From Peptoniphilus_A harei_B (lineage in GTDB: Bacteria > Bacillota > Clostridia > Tissierellales > Peptoniphilaceae), in contig JAWGHR010000009.1 of NCBI GenBank assembly GCA_032560695.1, forward strand, positions 6,679 to 70,678: a stretch of DNA of 64,000 bases, read 5' to 3'. The position numbers and the translations under genes are program-made. The notes beneath the pieces were generated by a model. It worked only from the letters and a program-made list of their open reading frames with translations. It was not told where the DNA came from and ran no database searches. Every line of letters starts with the position of its first letter. The stretch's first letter is position 1. This document shows, one piece after another, positions 25,235 through 33,976 of the stretch.

Positions 25235-26495
25235 CTTTGTCCTCCTTTAGCTTTGTTTCTTCACTTGCCTTGAAGACGCCTTCATTAGAGGTTTCAAATA
25301 CTATTGTGTCAGGAGAAGATTTATCTTCACTTGGAGCTTCTTCTACTGGAGTCACTTGAGGACTTTCTTCCCCAATAACTTTATTTGCATAGTCTTCGTC
25401 AACAAAAAGATTTGTCTTTGTGTTGTGAATTGTGTCTTTTTCCATTTCAGCTGCGCTGATGCCTTCAACACTATTGAAGTTGTTTTCAGCTTGATTTAGC
25501 TTAACAGTGGAATCACTTACTCCATTAATAGTATCTGCTTCTATAGTAGAAGTTTCTTCTAGTTTTATGTCCTTAGATTCCTGAGGAGTTTCAGTCTTTC
25601 TTCTTGGAAGTTTTGCATTTTCTCCCTTGTAGTAAGCTTCAACCTTGTCATTTAACTGTGCATCTTCAAGGACATAATTTTCTAGACCTTCTTCGTATAT
25701 AACTTTTGAAAGCTCTGTAAGAGGACCGTCGAAGTAAAGGATAGTTTCGTCTTCTTCGTCCTTTATAATTCTTGCTCCAATGGAAGTAAAGTAATTTAAA
25801 TTGCCCCTGTAGGTATCAATTTTTAGGACCTTATCTCCAGCTGCCTTTACATTGTTGTACTCGATGTCTTGAACCTTACCATCAGATAAGTAGGCGATAC
25901 GAGTAGAATATTTTTTTGCCTCTCTTAGTGATTCAGAAAGTAGTAAAACTGTCAGGTTTTCTTGCTCATTTAATTTCTTTACATGAGAGAAGAGCCTGTC
26001 AATGTCTTTCTCTTCCAAAAACTTAGAAGGATTGTCTAAGATTAAAAGTCTTGGCTTAATAACTAGGGCGTTAATAATAGCTAAGAGTTTTCTCTCTCTG
26101 TCTCTCAAATCACAAACCCTTAAGTTTGAATTAAACTCAAAATAATCACAGAGGATGTCAATGTCTTCTGTGTTAGATAGGTTGTGTGCGTTAAGTGTCT
26201 TCTTTAATAGTGCGAAGGACTTGATCTTTGAATCGAAGATCATATCTTCTGGCACTAGAGACACACTTTCTTTTATTTCTTTTGATTCTTTAAATGAATC
26301 CATATCATAAACCTTAATAGATCCACTATTAGGCTTTAAAAATCCCATTATAATTCTTGCAAGAGTAGTCTTTCCAGATTTCTCAGTTCCAAGTAGGGAG
26401 AAGAATTCTCCTTCGAGGATTTCAAGATTTAATTTTTGTAAGACTTTATCTTTACCCTTGCCCTTTGTCAGGTCATTTATGACGATGGCACTCAT
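25224..26495 (-). CDS. ABC ATPase-like protein with degenerate catalytic motifs and long acidic tail
   Basis: A 423-residue protein. The first 220 residues align by pattern with ABC-2 exporter ATPases: Walker A GTEKSGKTT is at 36-44. The signature is DLRDRERK (129-136) without SGG, Walker B ends D154-N155 where Asp-Glu is expected, and the switch His position is Glu188. After about residue 300 comes a long acidic, Thr/Ser/Glu-rich low-complexity tail. I start at the ATG at 26495 behind AGAGGTG, not at an upstream in-frame codon without a site. It forms an operon with the permease. Whether it hydrolyses ATP is doubtful. Confidence 0.85.
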   Translation of the reverse strand: MSAIVINDLTKGKGKDKVLQKLNLEILEGEFFSLLGTEKSGKTTLARIIMGFLKPNSGSIKVYDMDSFKESKEIKESVSLVPEDMIFDSKIKSFALLKKTLNAHNLSNTEDIDILCDYFEFNSNLRVCDLRDRERKLLAIINALVIKPRLLILDNPSKFLEEKDIDRLFSHVKKLNEQENLTVLLLSESLREAKKYSTRIAYLSDGKVQDIEYNNVKAAGDKVLKIDTYRGNLNYFTSIGARIIKDEEDETILYFDGPLTELSKVIYEEGLENYVLEDAQLNDKVEAYYKGENAKLPRRKTETPQESKDIKLEETSTIEADTINGVSDSTVKLNQAENNFNSVEGISAAEMEKDTIHNTKTNLFVDEDYANKVIGEESPQVTPVEEAPSEDKSSPDTIVFETSNEGVFKASEETKLKEDKDDI

Positions 26496-26625
26496 ACTAT
26501 TCACCTCTTTAATAATTGATAAACTCATTATACAATAAAAAATATTTAAATAAAAGATTAGGGGCCCCATCTTAGCTAAATAATAGAAAAGATTAGACCA
26601 AAATCCTTTTAATTTTAATTTTTTT

Positions 26626-26804
26626 GAGTGATATAAGTTTATAAGCTAGTAAAAATTTATGACTTTATAGGAAGTTGCGACTTAATAAAAAGCTAGGACT
26701 TAATAATTTTTTATAGCCTTGTAATAAGTCAGGACTTAATAAATATTTAGGACTTTACAAAAACTTATGACTTAATAAAAATTTTACAAGTTGTAGGCTA
26801 AGAC
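26626..26804 (+). repeat. 18-bp tandem repeat array A (about 10 units)
   Basis: Degenerate units of consensus GACTTAATAAAAATTTAT recur every 18 bp; clear ones start at 26661, 26679, 26697, 26733, 26751 and 26769. Read in one frame the unit gives Asp-Leu-Ile-Lys-Ile-Tyr, with scattered stops, so it is not an intact gene. The same unit occurs inverted at 57039-57254. It fills most of the 375-bp gap between the ABC ATPase and ychF. Confidence 0.8.
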
Positions 26805-26837
26805 TGATTAAAATAAAATGACTAAAAAAGTGGCTTG

Positions 26838-26846
26838 TGATATAAT
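26838..26846 (+). promoter_or_regulatory. Extended -10 promoter of ychF
   Basis: TGATATAAT (TG-N-TATAAT), 24 bp before the start codon. No strong -35 box. A 15-base identical string recurs in front of obg. Confidence 0.65.
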
Positions 26847-26870
26847 TTTACTTTGAATGGAGGTTTTTAA

Positions 26871-27959
26871 ATGAAACTTGGAATCGTGGGGCTACCTAAT
26901 GTTGGTAAGTCTACTTTATTTAATGCCCTAACAAGTGCTGGCGCAGAAGCTGCAAACTATCCCTTTGCAACAATTGAACCAAATGTTGGGGTTGTAAACG
27001 TGCCTGATGAAAGACTAGAAGTTCTTTCAAAGCTAAATAACTCACAAAGAATTGTCTACACTAATATAGAATTTTATGATATTGCTGGACTTGTTAAGGG
27101 TGCCAGCAAGGGCGAAGGACTTGGCAACCAATTTTTATCAAACATCCGTGAAGTTGATGCTATTGTCCACGTTGTAAGATGCTTTGATGACGAGAACATA
27201 ATTCACGTTGATGGATCCGTTGATCCTTTGCGTGATATTGAAAATATAAACCTAGAATTAATTTTCTCTGACCTTGAGCAAGTTGAAAATAGGTATGGAA
27301 AGGTTGTTAAGAAAGCAAGGGCTGAAAAATCTCTTGCCAAGGAAAGAGACCTTTTAGAAAAAATTAAGACTGCCCTTGAAGAGGGAAAGTCTGCAAGAGA
27401 AGTTGAACTTGATGACGAAGAAAAGAAAATTATCAAGAACTACTCACTACTTAGTGCAAAACCTGTTATCTATGTTTGCAACGTTGCAGAAGATGAACTC
27501 ACTAAGGATGACAATAAGTATGTAAAGGCAGTAAGAGAATACGCAGAAAAAACTGGCGACGAAGTTGTAGTTATCTCTGCTGAAATTGAATCAGAAATAG
27601 CTGCCCTTGACGAAGATGAAAAGGAACTTTTTTTAGAAGAACTTGGTCTTGACTCATCAGGTCTTGATAAATTAATTAAGTCAAGCTACAAACTTCTTGG
27701 ACTAATTTCCTTTATCACAACTGGAGAAATGGAAACTAGAGCTTGGACTGTTAAAAGAGGTTCCAAGGCACCAGTTGCTGCAGGAAAAATCCACACAGAT
27801 ATGGAAAGAGGATTTATTAAGGCAGACACAATTTCCTACCAAGATCTTGTTGACTCTGGCTCCATAGCCAATGCAAGGGACAAGGGACTAATTAGAAGTG
27901 AAGGAAAGGACTATGTCGTTGAAGATGGCGACGTAATTGTCTTTAAGTTTAACGTATAA
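26871..27959 (+). CDS. ychF: Redox-regulated ATPase/GTPase YchF (Obg-like)
   Basis: A 362-residue YchF/OLA1 protein: G1 GLPNVGKST at 6-14, DIAGLVKGASKGEGLG (G3), a coiled-coil insert and a C-terminal TGS domain. It binds ribosomes and prefers ATP over GTP in characterised members. GGAGG precedes the ATG. It leads a run of ribosome and RNA-related genes, although a 24-bp gap to the next gene leaves room for read-through only. Confidence 0.95.
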   Translation: MKLGIVGLPNVGKSTLFNALTSAGAEAANYPFATIEPNVGVVNVPDERLEVLSKLNNSQRIVYTNIEFYDIAGLVKGASKGEGLGNQFLSNIREVDAIVHVVRCFDDENIIHVDGSVDPLRDIENINLELIFSDLEQVENRYGKVVKKARAEKSLAKERDLLEKIKTALEEGKSAREVELDDEEKKIIKNYSLLSAKPVIYVCNVAEDELTKDDNKYVKAVREYAEKTGDEVVVISAEIESEIAALDEDEKELFLEELGLDSSGLDKLIKSSYKLLGLISFITTGEMETRAWTVKRGSKAPVAAGKIHTDMERGFIKADTISYQDLVDSGSIANARDKGLIRSEGKDYVVEDGDVIVFKFNV

Positions 27960-27983
27960 TTAAGCTGAAGAAAAAGGTGATTT

Positions 27984-28820
27984 ATGATTAAAATGCTTTC
28001 AATGGACCTAGATGAAACTCTCTTAACAAGAGATAAGGTTATGACAGAATCCTTTAGGCCCTTTGTGGAAAAATTAAAAGCCCATAATATTATTCCTGTG
28101 GTTGCAACGGGAAGAGAATTCTACACTGCTCACAGGTTTGTGGGAGAAGATCTTGAGATAGATTTAATTTGCAACAATGGAAATATTATAAAGAATAATA
28201 AAACTGGAAAACTTGAATTTGTAAATCCTATGTCAAAGGAAGATGTAGATTTAATTATGTCCTTTGACAATAATGACAAGATATACTCAACAATTCATGT
28301 TGAGAGGGAAGATGGAATTGACCTCCTTTATAAGAAAAAGAATTTTGATTCTCTCGAAGGGGTCTATGTAGATGCCTTTAAGGGAAGAAATCTTGGACTG
28401 GATAATTTTGATAACTTTGAAGGTCATCCACTATCAATTGTCTTTGCAGGAAGTCACGACGATTTAGTTGAGCTTAGAAAGACAATAAAAGACGGAATGG
28501 GTGATGACAAGGAAAGGTTTAACTTCCACCTTATGAAGATAAAGAGAGAACCTAAATGGATGCTGGAAATTCTTCAAAAGAATGGTGACAAGTTTTTCGG
28601 TATCAAGAAGTATGCAGAAAATAGGAATATAAAATTAGAAGAAGTTGCAGCCATTGGTGACGACTCCAACGACAAAATGCTTGTAGAAAATGTTGGACTT
28701 GGCTTTGCTATGATAAATGCTGTTGAGATCCTAAAGGAAGTTGCTGATGTGGTTTCTGACTATGACAACAACCACGATGGTGCAATAAAAATTTTAGATA
28801 AGGTTTTGTTTGGTGATTAA
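27984..28820 (+). CDS. HAD superfamily hydrolase (Cof subfamily IIB)
   Basis: A 278-residue Cof-type HAD phosphatase. Motif I is SMDLDETLL (6-14), motif II VVATGRE and the late GDDSNDKMLVENVGLGFAM segment motif III/IV. It acts on small phosphorylated metabolites in the cytosol; substrate cannot be read from sequence. AAGGTGATTT precedes the ATG, and rbgA begins on the base after its stop codon. Confidence 0.9.
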   Translation: MIKMLSMDLDETLLTRDKVMTESFRPFVEKLKAHNIIPVVATGREFYTAHRFVGEDLEIDLICNNGNIIKNNKTGKLEFVNPMSKEDVDLIMSFDNNDKIYSTIHVEREDGIDLLYKKKNFDSLEGVYVDAFKGRNLGLDNFDNFEGHPLSIVFAGSHDDLVELRKTIKDGMGDDKERFNFHLMKIKREPKWMLEILQKNGDKFFGIKKYAENRNIKLEEVAAIGDDSNDKMLVENVGLGFAMINAVEILKEVADVVSDYDNNHDGAIKILDKVLFGD

Positions 28821-29672
28821 ATGAATATAAACTGGTACCCTGGTCACATGAAGAAAACCATAGAGGATATTGAGAAGAAGTTAAAGCTCGTTGATTTTGT
28901 AATTGAAATTATAGATTCGAGAATTCCCTTCTCAAGTAGGAATCCTCTCTTTGATGACCTCTTAAAAAACAAAAAGAGACTTCTTATTTTTAACAAGTCA
29001 GACCTATCTGATCCCAAGTTAAACGACCTTTGGATGGATAGACTAACTGATGAGAACAACTTTGCCATCTCCTACAATGCAATGAAACCCAATGTTGGCC
29101 TCGTTGTAAACAAGTCGGAAGAACTAATGGCAGAAGAAATAAAAAAATTTGAAGACAAGGGCCTTAACAAGGGACCTCTTCGTGCCATGATTGTTGGGAT
29201 TCCCAATTCAGGCAAGTCAACTTTTATAAATTCAATAGCAGGCACAAGGTCAGCCAAGACTGGCAACAGGCCAGGAGTTACCAAGGTCAACCAATGGATA
29301 AAGATTCATCCCAAGCTCCACCTTCTTGACACGCCAGGAGTTCTTTGGCCAAAGTTCGAAGATAAGGTTGGACTTAACCTCGCCTTTACTGGCGCCATAA
29401 AAGATGAAATTATGGACAGGGAAACTCTTGCCTTGAGATTAATAGAAAAGTTAAAGGAAATTGCCCCTTATTCCTTGGAAGAAAGATATAAGCTTCAAGA
29501 TATCCATGAAATGACTGGAATTGAAATAATGGATGAAATTGGAAGTAAGAGGGGAGCCCTAATGCGTGGTGGCTACATTGATTATGAAAAAGTCTCTGGC
29601 ATTATCCTAGATGAATTTAGGAAGGGGATCCTTGGGAGGATTACATTGGAGGTTCCTGATGAATTTTTATAA
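28821..29672 (+). CDS. rbgA: Ribosome biogenesis GTPase RbgA (YlqF)
   Basis: A 283-residue circularly permuted GTPase. NKSDL (G4) comes before G1 GIPNSGKST and G3 DTPGVLWP, the order that defines the YlqF/YawG family. The N-terminal INWYPGHMKK motif is typical. RbgA is needed for late 50S assembly (uL16 and bL27 entry). It starts directly after the HAD stop and overlaps rnhB by 14 bp; the rbgA-rnhB-yraN order is common in Firmicutes. Confidence 0.95.
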   Translation: MNINWYPGHMKKTIEDIEKKLKLVDFVIEIIDSRIPFSSRNPLFDDLLKNKKRLLIFNKSDLSDPKLNDLWMDRLTDENNFAISYNAMKPNVGLVVNKSEELMAEEIKKFEDKGLNKGPLRAMIVGIPNSGKSTFINSIAGTRSAKTGNRPGVTKVNQWIKIHPKLHLLDTPGVLWPKFEDKVGLNLAFTGAIKDEIMDRETLALRLIEKLKEIAPYSLEERYKLQDIHEMTGIEIMDEIGSKRGALMRGGYIDYEKVSGIILDEFRKGILGRITLEVPDEFL

Positions 29673-30276
29673 TTTTGAAAAGGAATATTATGAAAAGGGC
29701 TATAAAAATGTTTGTGGTATAGATGAAGTTGGCAGGGGATGTCTCTTTGGCGACGTAGTTTCCTGCGCAGTAATTATGCCACCAGGAAAATATATCGAGG
29801 GAGTAAATGACTCCAAAAAATTAACTCCCAAGAAGAGAGAGGCTCTTTACTTAAAAATTTTAGAATCTGCCCTAGCAGTTGGTATTGGCAGGGCAAATGC
29901 TGACATAATTGACAAGGTAAATATTAGGATGGCAACCCACATCTCCATGATCAACGCTCTTGAAAATTTAAGAGACAGTGAAAATAATAAAATTGAAGCT
30001 GACTGTGTTCTCATTGATGCTGAAACTATTGAAACTGGAATTTTTCAAAAGGCAATAGTTAAGGGCGATGAGTCATGCTACTCCATTGCCTGTGCATCTA
30101 TTGTCGCAAAAGTCTACAGGGACAATCTCTGTAAGAAGTGGGCAGAAGAATATCCACAATATGGTATTGAAAAGCACAAGGGCTACGCAACAAAATATCA
30201 CAGAGAAGCCCTAAAGGCTTACGGCCCAAGTGACATGCACAGAAAAACTTTTTTAAAGAATATAAAATCATGGTAG
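29659..30276 (+). CDS. rnhB: Ribonuclease HII
   Basis: A 205-residue RNase HII that nicks RNA in RNA-DNA hybrids and removes misincorporated ribonucleotides. The GIDEVGRG acidic motif, VLIDAE and GDESCYSIACASIVAK segments are intact. I use the ATG at 29659, preceded by TTGGAGG; the open frame extends upstream inside rbgA but without a ribosome-binding site. It overlaps yraN by 7 bp. Confidence 0.94.
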   Translation: MNFYNFEKEYYEKGYKNVCGIDEVGRGCLFGDVVSCAVIMPPGKYIEGVNDSKKLTPKKREALYLKILESALAVGIGRANADIIDKVNIRMATHISMINALENLRDSENNKIEADCVLIDAETIETGIFQKAIVKGDESCYSIACASIVAKVYRDNLCKKWAEEYPQYGIEKHKGYATKYHREALKAYGPSDMHRKTFLKNIKSW

Positions 30277-30629
30277 GACATAATTTATTTTTCGGAAATC
30301 GTGGGGAAGATATTGCCACAAAATTTTTAGAGGACAAGGGATATATTATATTAGATAGAAATTATCGTGCCCTTGGAACAGAAATAGATATTATTGCACG
30401 CGACAAGGATGAACTTGTCTTTGTAGAAGTGAAGTCACGTAACTCTAGAAAGTATGGAGATGCTTACGAGGCTGTAACAGAATACAAGATGCAAAATATT
30501 ATTCAAACAGCAACAGCTTATATTATGGCAAAGGGGCTCTTTGACATTATGGTTCGCTTTGACATAATTGAAGTTTATTTTAATGATAAGGAAATTAATC
30601 ACATAGAGTCAGCATTTATGCTTTCATAA
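30270..30629 (+). CDS. yraN: YraN family endonuclease-like protein (UPF0102)
   Basis: A 119-residue UPF0102 protein with the conserved GNRGEDIATKFLEDKGY start and the EIDIIARD...VFVEVKSR block, a PD-(D/E)XK-like pattern. Its exact role is unknown. It starts inside the rnhB stop region and ends the operon before a terminator. Confidence 0.92.
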   Translation: MVGHNLFFGNRGEDIATKFLEDKGYIILDRNYRALGTEIDIIARDKDELVFVEVKSRNSRKYGDAYEAVTEYKMQNIIQTATAYIMAKGLFDIMVRFDIIEVYFNDKEINHIESAFMLS

Positions 30630-30655
30630 AACTAGGTTAAGCCTAGTTTTTTTAT
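30628..30655 (+). terminator. Rho-independent terminator
   Basis: AAAACTAGG / CCTAGTTTT stem with a five-base loop and a seven-T tail, overlapping the yraN stop. Confidence 0.9.
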
Positions 30656-30668
30656 TTGCAATAATTAC

Positions 30669-30696
30669 TTGCTAATTAAAGAACTTGTGTTATTAT
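30669..30696 (+). promoter_or_regulatory. Probable promoter of the suf operon
   Basis: TTGCTA and TATTAT with 16-bp spacing, 59 bp before the sufC start. Confidence 0.55.
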
Positions 30697-30755
30697 AGTT
30701 AATAGAAAAAAACATAGTAATTTTGTATGAATTATTTTTAATAAATGGAGGAAGT

Positions 30756-31502
30756 ATGACAGAGTTATTGAGAATAGAAAATTTAAGCGCAGGCGTAGAG
30801 GAAAAGCAAATTTTAAAAAATATAAATTTGAAAATTAATTACGGTGAAGTTCACGTAATCATGGGACCAAATGGTTCTGGTAAATCTACTCTTGCCAATG
30901 TAATCATGGACAATCCTGTTTACAATGTTACAAGTGGAAAGATTTTCTTAGATGGTGAAGACATAACAGATCTTACTACAGACAAGAGAGCAAACAAGGG
31001 ACTATTTATGTCCTTCCAAACTCCAGAAGAAGTTCCAGGAATTTCTGTAGAAAACTTTATTAGGACTGCAAAGTCTTTAAAGGAAGACAAGCCAATTTCA
31101 ATTTTAAAATTTAAAAAAGAAATTAAGAAGGAAATGGAAGAATTAAAAATGGATTCTTCTTATGCAGAAAGATATCTAAACGTAGGCTTCTCTGGTGGAG
31201 AGAAAAAGAAAAACGAAATTCTTCAAATGCTAATGTTAAATCCTAAGCTTGCAATTCTTGATGAAACAGACTCAGGACTTGATGTTGATGCAACAAGAAT
31301 TGTATCTTCTGGTATTGAAAAGTTTTTAAACAAGGACAATGCAGTTTTAATTATCACTCACCACAAGGAGTTAATCGACAACATAAAACCTGACTTCGTT
31401 CACGTTGTATTAGATGGTGAAATTGTAAAAGAAGGAGACGCTTCTCTAATCGATAAAATCGAAAAAGAAGGATTTAACTGGATAAGAGAAGAGGTGAAAT
31501 AA
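30756..31502 (+). CDS. sufC: Fe-S cluster assembly ATPase SufC
   Basis: A 248-residue SufC, the ABC-type ATPase that drives the SufBCD scaffold. Walker A GPNGSGKST, the SufC-type signature FSGGEKKKNEI and Walker B LAILDETDSGLD are intact. I use the ATG at 30756 behind ATGGAGGAAGT rather than an in-frame ATG upstream without a site. First gene of sufCBDSU. Confidence 0.96.
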   Translation: MTELLRIENLSAGVEEKQILKNINLKINYGEVHVIMGPNGSGKSTLANVIMDNPVYNVTSGKIFLDGEDITDLTTDKRANKGLFMSFQTPEEVPGISVENFIRTAKSLKEDKPISILKFKKEIKKEMEELKMDSSYAERYLNVGFSGGEKKKNEILQMLMLNPKLAILDETDSGLDVDATRIVSSGIEKFLNKDNAVLIITHHKELIDNIKPDFVHVVLDGEIVKEGDASLIDKIEKEGFNWIREEVK

Positions 31503-31503
31503 T

Positions 31504-32919
31504 TTGACTAAGAAGGTAGAAAAAACTTATGTAGAAGACATGGACCGTGGGGTCTATGACATTAAAAATAAATTCACATTTAGGTCAAAGACTGAAAAGG
31601 GACTTACAGAAGAAATTGTAAGACAAATTTCTGCTGAAAAGGACGAACCAGAATGGATGCTTGAAAGTAGACTTAAGGCTCTTAAGATCTTTAACGAAAA
31701 AGAAAATCCTAGCTGGGGACCAGACATTTCTGAAGTTGACATGGACGAGATCACAACTTATATAAGACCAGATGCAGATATGTCTGACGACTGGAAAAAT
31801 GTTCCTGATGAAATTAGGGATACCTTTGACAAGCTTGGAATCCCTGAAGCAGAAAAGGAAGCTATGCTTTCTGGTGTTGGAGCTCAATACGACTCTGAAG
31901 TTGTTTACCACTCTATCCAAAAGTATCTTTCAGACCAAGGTGTAATTTATACAGACTTTGAAACAGGACTTAAAGAGTATCCTGAAATCGTAAAAAAATA
32001 TTTTAGCAAGTGTATCACACCTAACCTTCACAAGTATGCAGCCCTTCACTATGCTGTATGGTCTGGTGGATCTTTTGTTTATGTTCCAAAGGGAGTAAAC
32101 GTAGATATACCTCTACAATCTTACTTTAGACTTAATGCACCAGGTGCAGGACAATTTGAACACACACTAATTATTATAGAAGATGGTGCTTACTGCCACT
32201 TTATAGAAGGTTGCTCTGCTCCAAAGTACAATGTTATAAACCTACACGCAGGTGCAGTTGAACTTTTCGTTGGGGAAGGTGCAACACTTAGGTATTCAAC
32301 AATAGAAAACTGGTCAAGAAATATGTACAACCTCAACACTAAGAGGGCAATCGTAGAAAAAGATGGAAAAATCGAATGGGTTTCAGGATCCTTTGGTTCA
32401 AAAGTTTCCATGCTTTACCCAGCATCAATCCTTGTGGGAGAAAATGCATCTAGTGAATTCACTGGTATATCCTTTGCAGGTGAAGGACAAAATCTTGATA
32501 CAGGAGCACAAGTTGTTCACGCAGCACCACACACTACTTCAACTGTAAATACAAAATCTATTTCAAAATCTGGTGGAGTTGCAATTTACAGGGGACTAGT
32601 TGAAATAAAGGAGAATGCTGTTGGGGCAAAGAACTCAACATCTTGCGAGTCCTTGATGCTTGACAACAAATCAAGATCAGACACTATTCCTACAATAAAA
32701 ATTGAAAACAATGATATTGATATTGGACACGAAGCAAAAATCGGAAGGATTAGCGACTCAGTTATTTTCTACCTAATGTCTAGGGGTATCTCTGAACAAG
32801 AGGCCAAGGAAATGGTAGTAAGAGGTTTTGCTGAGCCTATAGCTAAAGAACTTCCTATGGAATATGCAGTTGAGATGAATAACTTAATTAATCTTGAACT
32901 TGTTGGATCAATTGGGTAG
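31504..32919 (+). CDS. sufB: Fe-S cluster assembly protein SufB
   Basis: A 471-residue SufB, the scaffold subunit on which Fe-S clusters are built with SufC and SufD. The KYAALHYAVWSGGSFVYVP block and the C-terminal DIGHEAKIGRISD / FYLMSRGISEQEA motifs are present. It starts at TTG 31504, with GAGGTG in the end of sufC as ribosome-binding site. Confidence 0.96.
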   Translation: MTKKVEKTYVEDMDRGVYDIKNKFTFRSKTEKGLTEEIVRQISAEKDEPEWMLESRLKALKIFNEKENPSWGPDISEVDMDEITTYIRPDADMSDDWKNVPDEIRDTFDKLGIPEAEKEAMLSGVGAQYDSEVVYHSIQKYLSDQGVIYTDFETGLKEYPEIVKKYFSKCITPNLHKYAALHYAVWSGGSFVYVPKGVNVDIPLQSYFRLNAPGAGQFEHTLIIIEDGAYCHFIEGCSAPKYNVINLHAGAVELFVGEGATLRYSTIENWSRNMYNLNTKRAIVEKDGKIEWVSGSFGSKVSMLYPASILVGENASSEFTGISFAGEGQNLDTGAQVVHAAPHTTSTVNTKSISKSGGVAIYRGLVEIKENAVGAKNSTSCESLMLDNKSRSDTIPTIKIENNDIDIGHEAKIGRISDSVIFYLMSRGISEQEAKEMVVRGFAEPIAKELPMEYAVEMNNLINLELVGSIG

Positions 32920-32926
32920 GTGAAAG

Positions 32927-33976
32927 ATGAATAAATTAATAGGAAATGAAATTGCCTTTAAGACTTTTAACTTCTTAAAGGTAAATGAAGCAGAAATAGA
33001 AATTCCCCAAATTAAAGGGATTTCATATAGAGAAGTAGGAGAAGATAATCCAGGAGAAATTTCTGAATTTGAAAATATTAAGTACGGCATATCAAACGAC
33101 GTCTTAGACTTAAATAGGAAATACCTAGATTATTACAAGTCCTACACAAGTGAAGAAGGAAAGACAGAAGAATACTTCAAGTTGTTTGAACTTGATGATG
33201 AATATTTTGAACTCTTTGACCTTCATCACATAGTTGCAGAAAAAGATTCAAAATTAAAAGTTGTCCTTGACTACACTTCTTGTGGCAGCAGTGAAAAATT
33301 TAGGAACTCTGTTATTAAAGTCCTTGCAAAGGAAAACTCTGAAGTTGAAGTTTTTGTAATTTCAAGAGATGATGACAAGTCCCTAGTTCTTGAGTCTATT
33401 GGAGTTTATACAGAAGCTCATGCAAAAGTCAGCGTCCACCAATATGAATTGGGAGCAGCTAGACTTTACACAAATTACAAGTGTGAACTAATTGGAGAAT
33501 ATTCTGAAGGTCATGTTGATTCAATTTACTTTGGACAAAAAGAGGAGTATCTAAACATGAACTACGACATGATTCACAGGGGCAAGAAGACTGAGTCAGA
33601 CATCCTGGTTAACGGAGCCCTAAAGGATAAATCATCAAAGAACTTTAAGTCAAATCTTCAATTTATAGAGGGTGCTAAGGGTGCTGTTGGGTCAGAAGAA
33701 GAATACTCAATCCTACTTGATGACACAGTTCACTCTATATCAGTTCCCCTAATGCTTGCTCACGAAGATGATGTTGTTGGTAACCACGCTTCTAGTGCTG
33801 GTAAGCTTGATAGCGACCAGATTTTTTATCTAATGTCTAGGGGTATAAGTTTTGATGAAGCAGAAGCCCTAATAGTTGAGTCCAAATTCTCAGGTGCAAT
33901 TGATGCCCTAGGAGATGAAAAGTTAAAGGACGAAGTTTGGGAAGCAGTTAGAGAAATTATAAAGAGAGGAAATTAA
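32927..33976 (+). CDS. sufD: Fe-S cluster assembly protein SufD
   Basis: A 349-residue SufB/SufD family protein that pairs with SufB in the SufBC2D complex. The C-terminal half carries the family beta-helix with NHASSAGKLDSDQIFYLMSRGI. The N-terminal half is more variable, as usual for SufD. AGGTGAAAG precedes the ATG and the stop abuts sufS. Confidence 0.93.
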   Translation: MNKLIGNEIAFKTFNFLKVNEAEIEIPQIKGISYREVGEDNPGEISEFENIKYGISNDVLDLNRKYLDYYKSYTSEEGKTEEYFKLFELDDEYFELFDLHHIVAEKDSKLKVVLDYTSCGSSEKFRNSVIKVLAKENSEVEVFVISRDDDKSLVLESIGVYTEAHAKVSVHQYELGAARLYTNYKCELIGEYSEGHVDSIYFGQKEEYLNMNYDMIHRGKKTESDILVNGALKDKSSKNFKSNLQFIEGAKGAVGSEEEYSILLDDTVHSISVPLMLAHEDDVVGNHASSAGKLDSDQIFYLMSRGISFDEAEALIVESKFSGAIDALGDEKLKDEVWEAVREIIKRGN

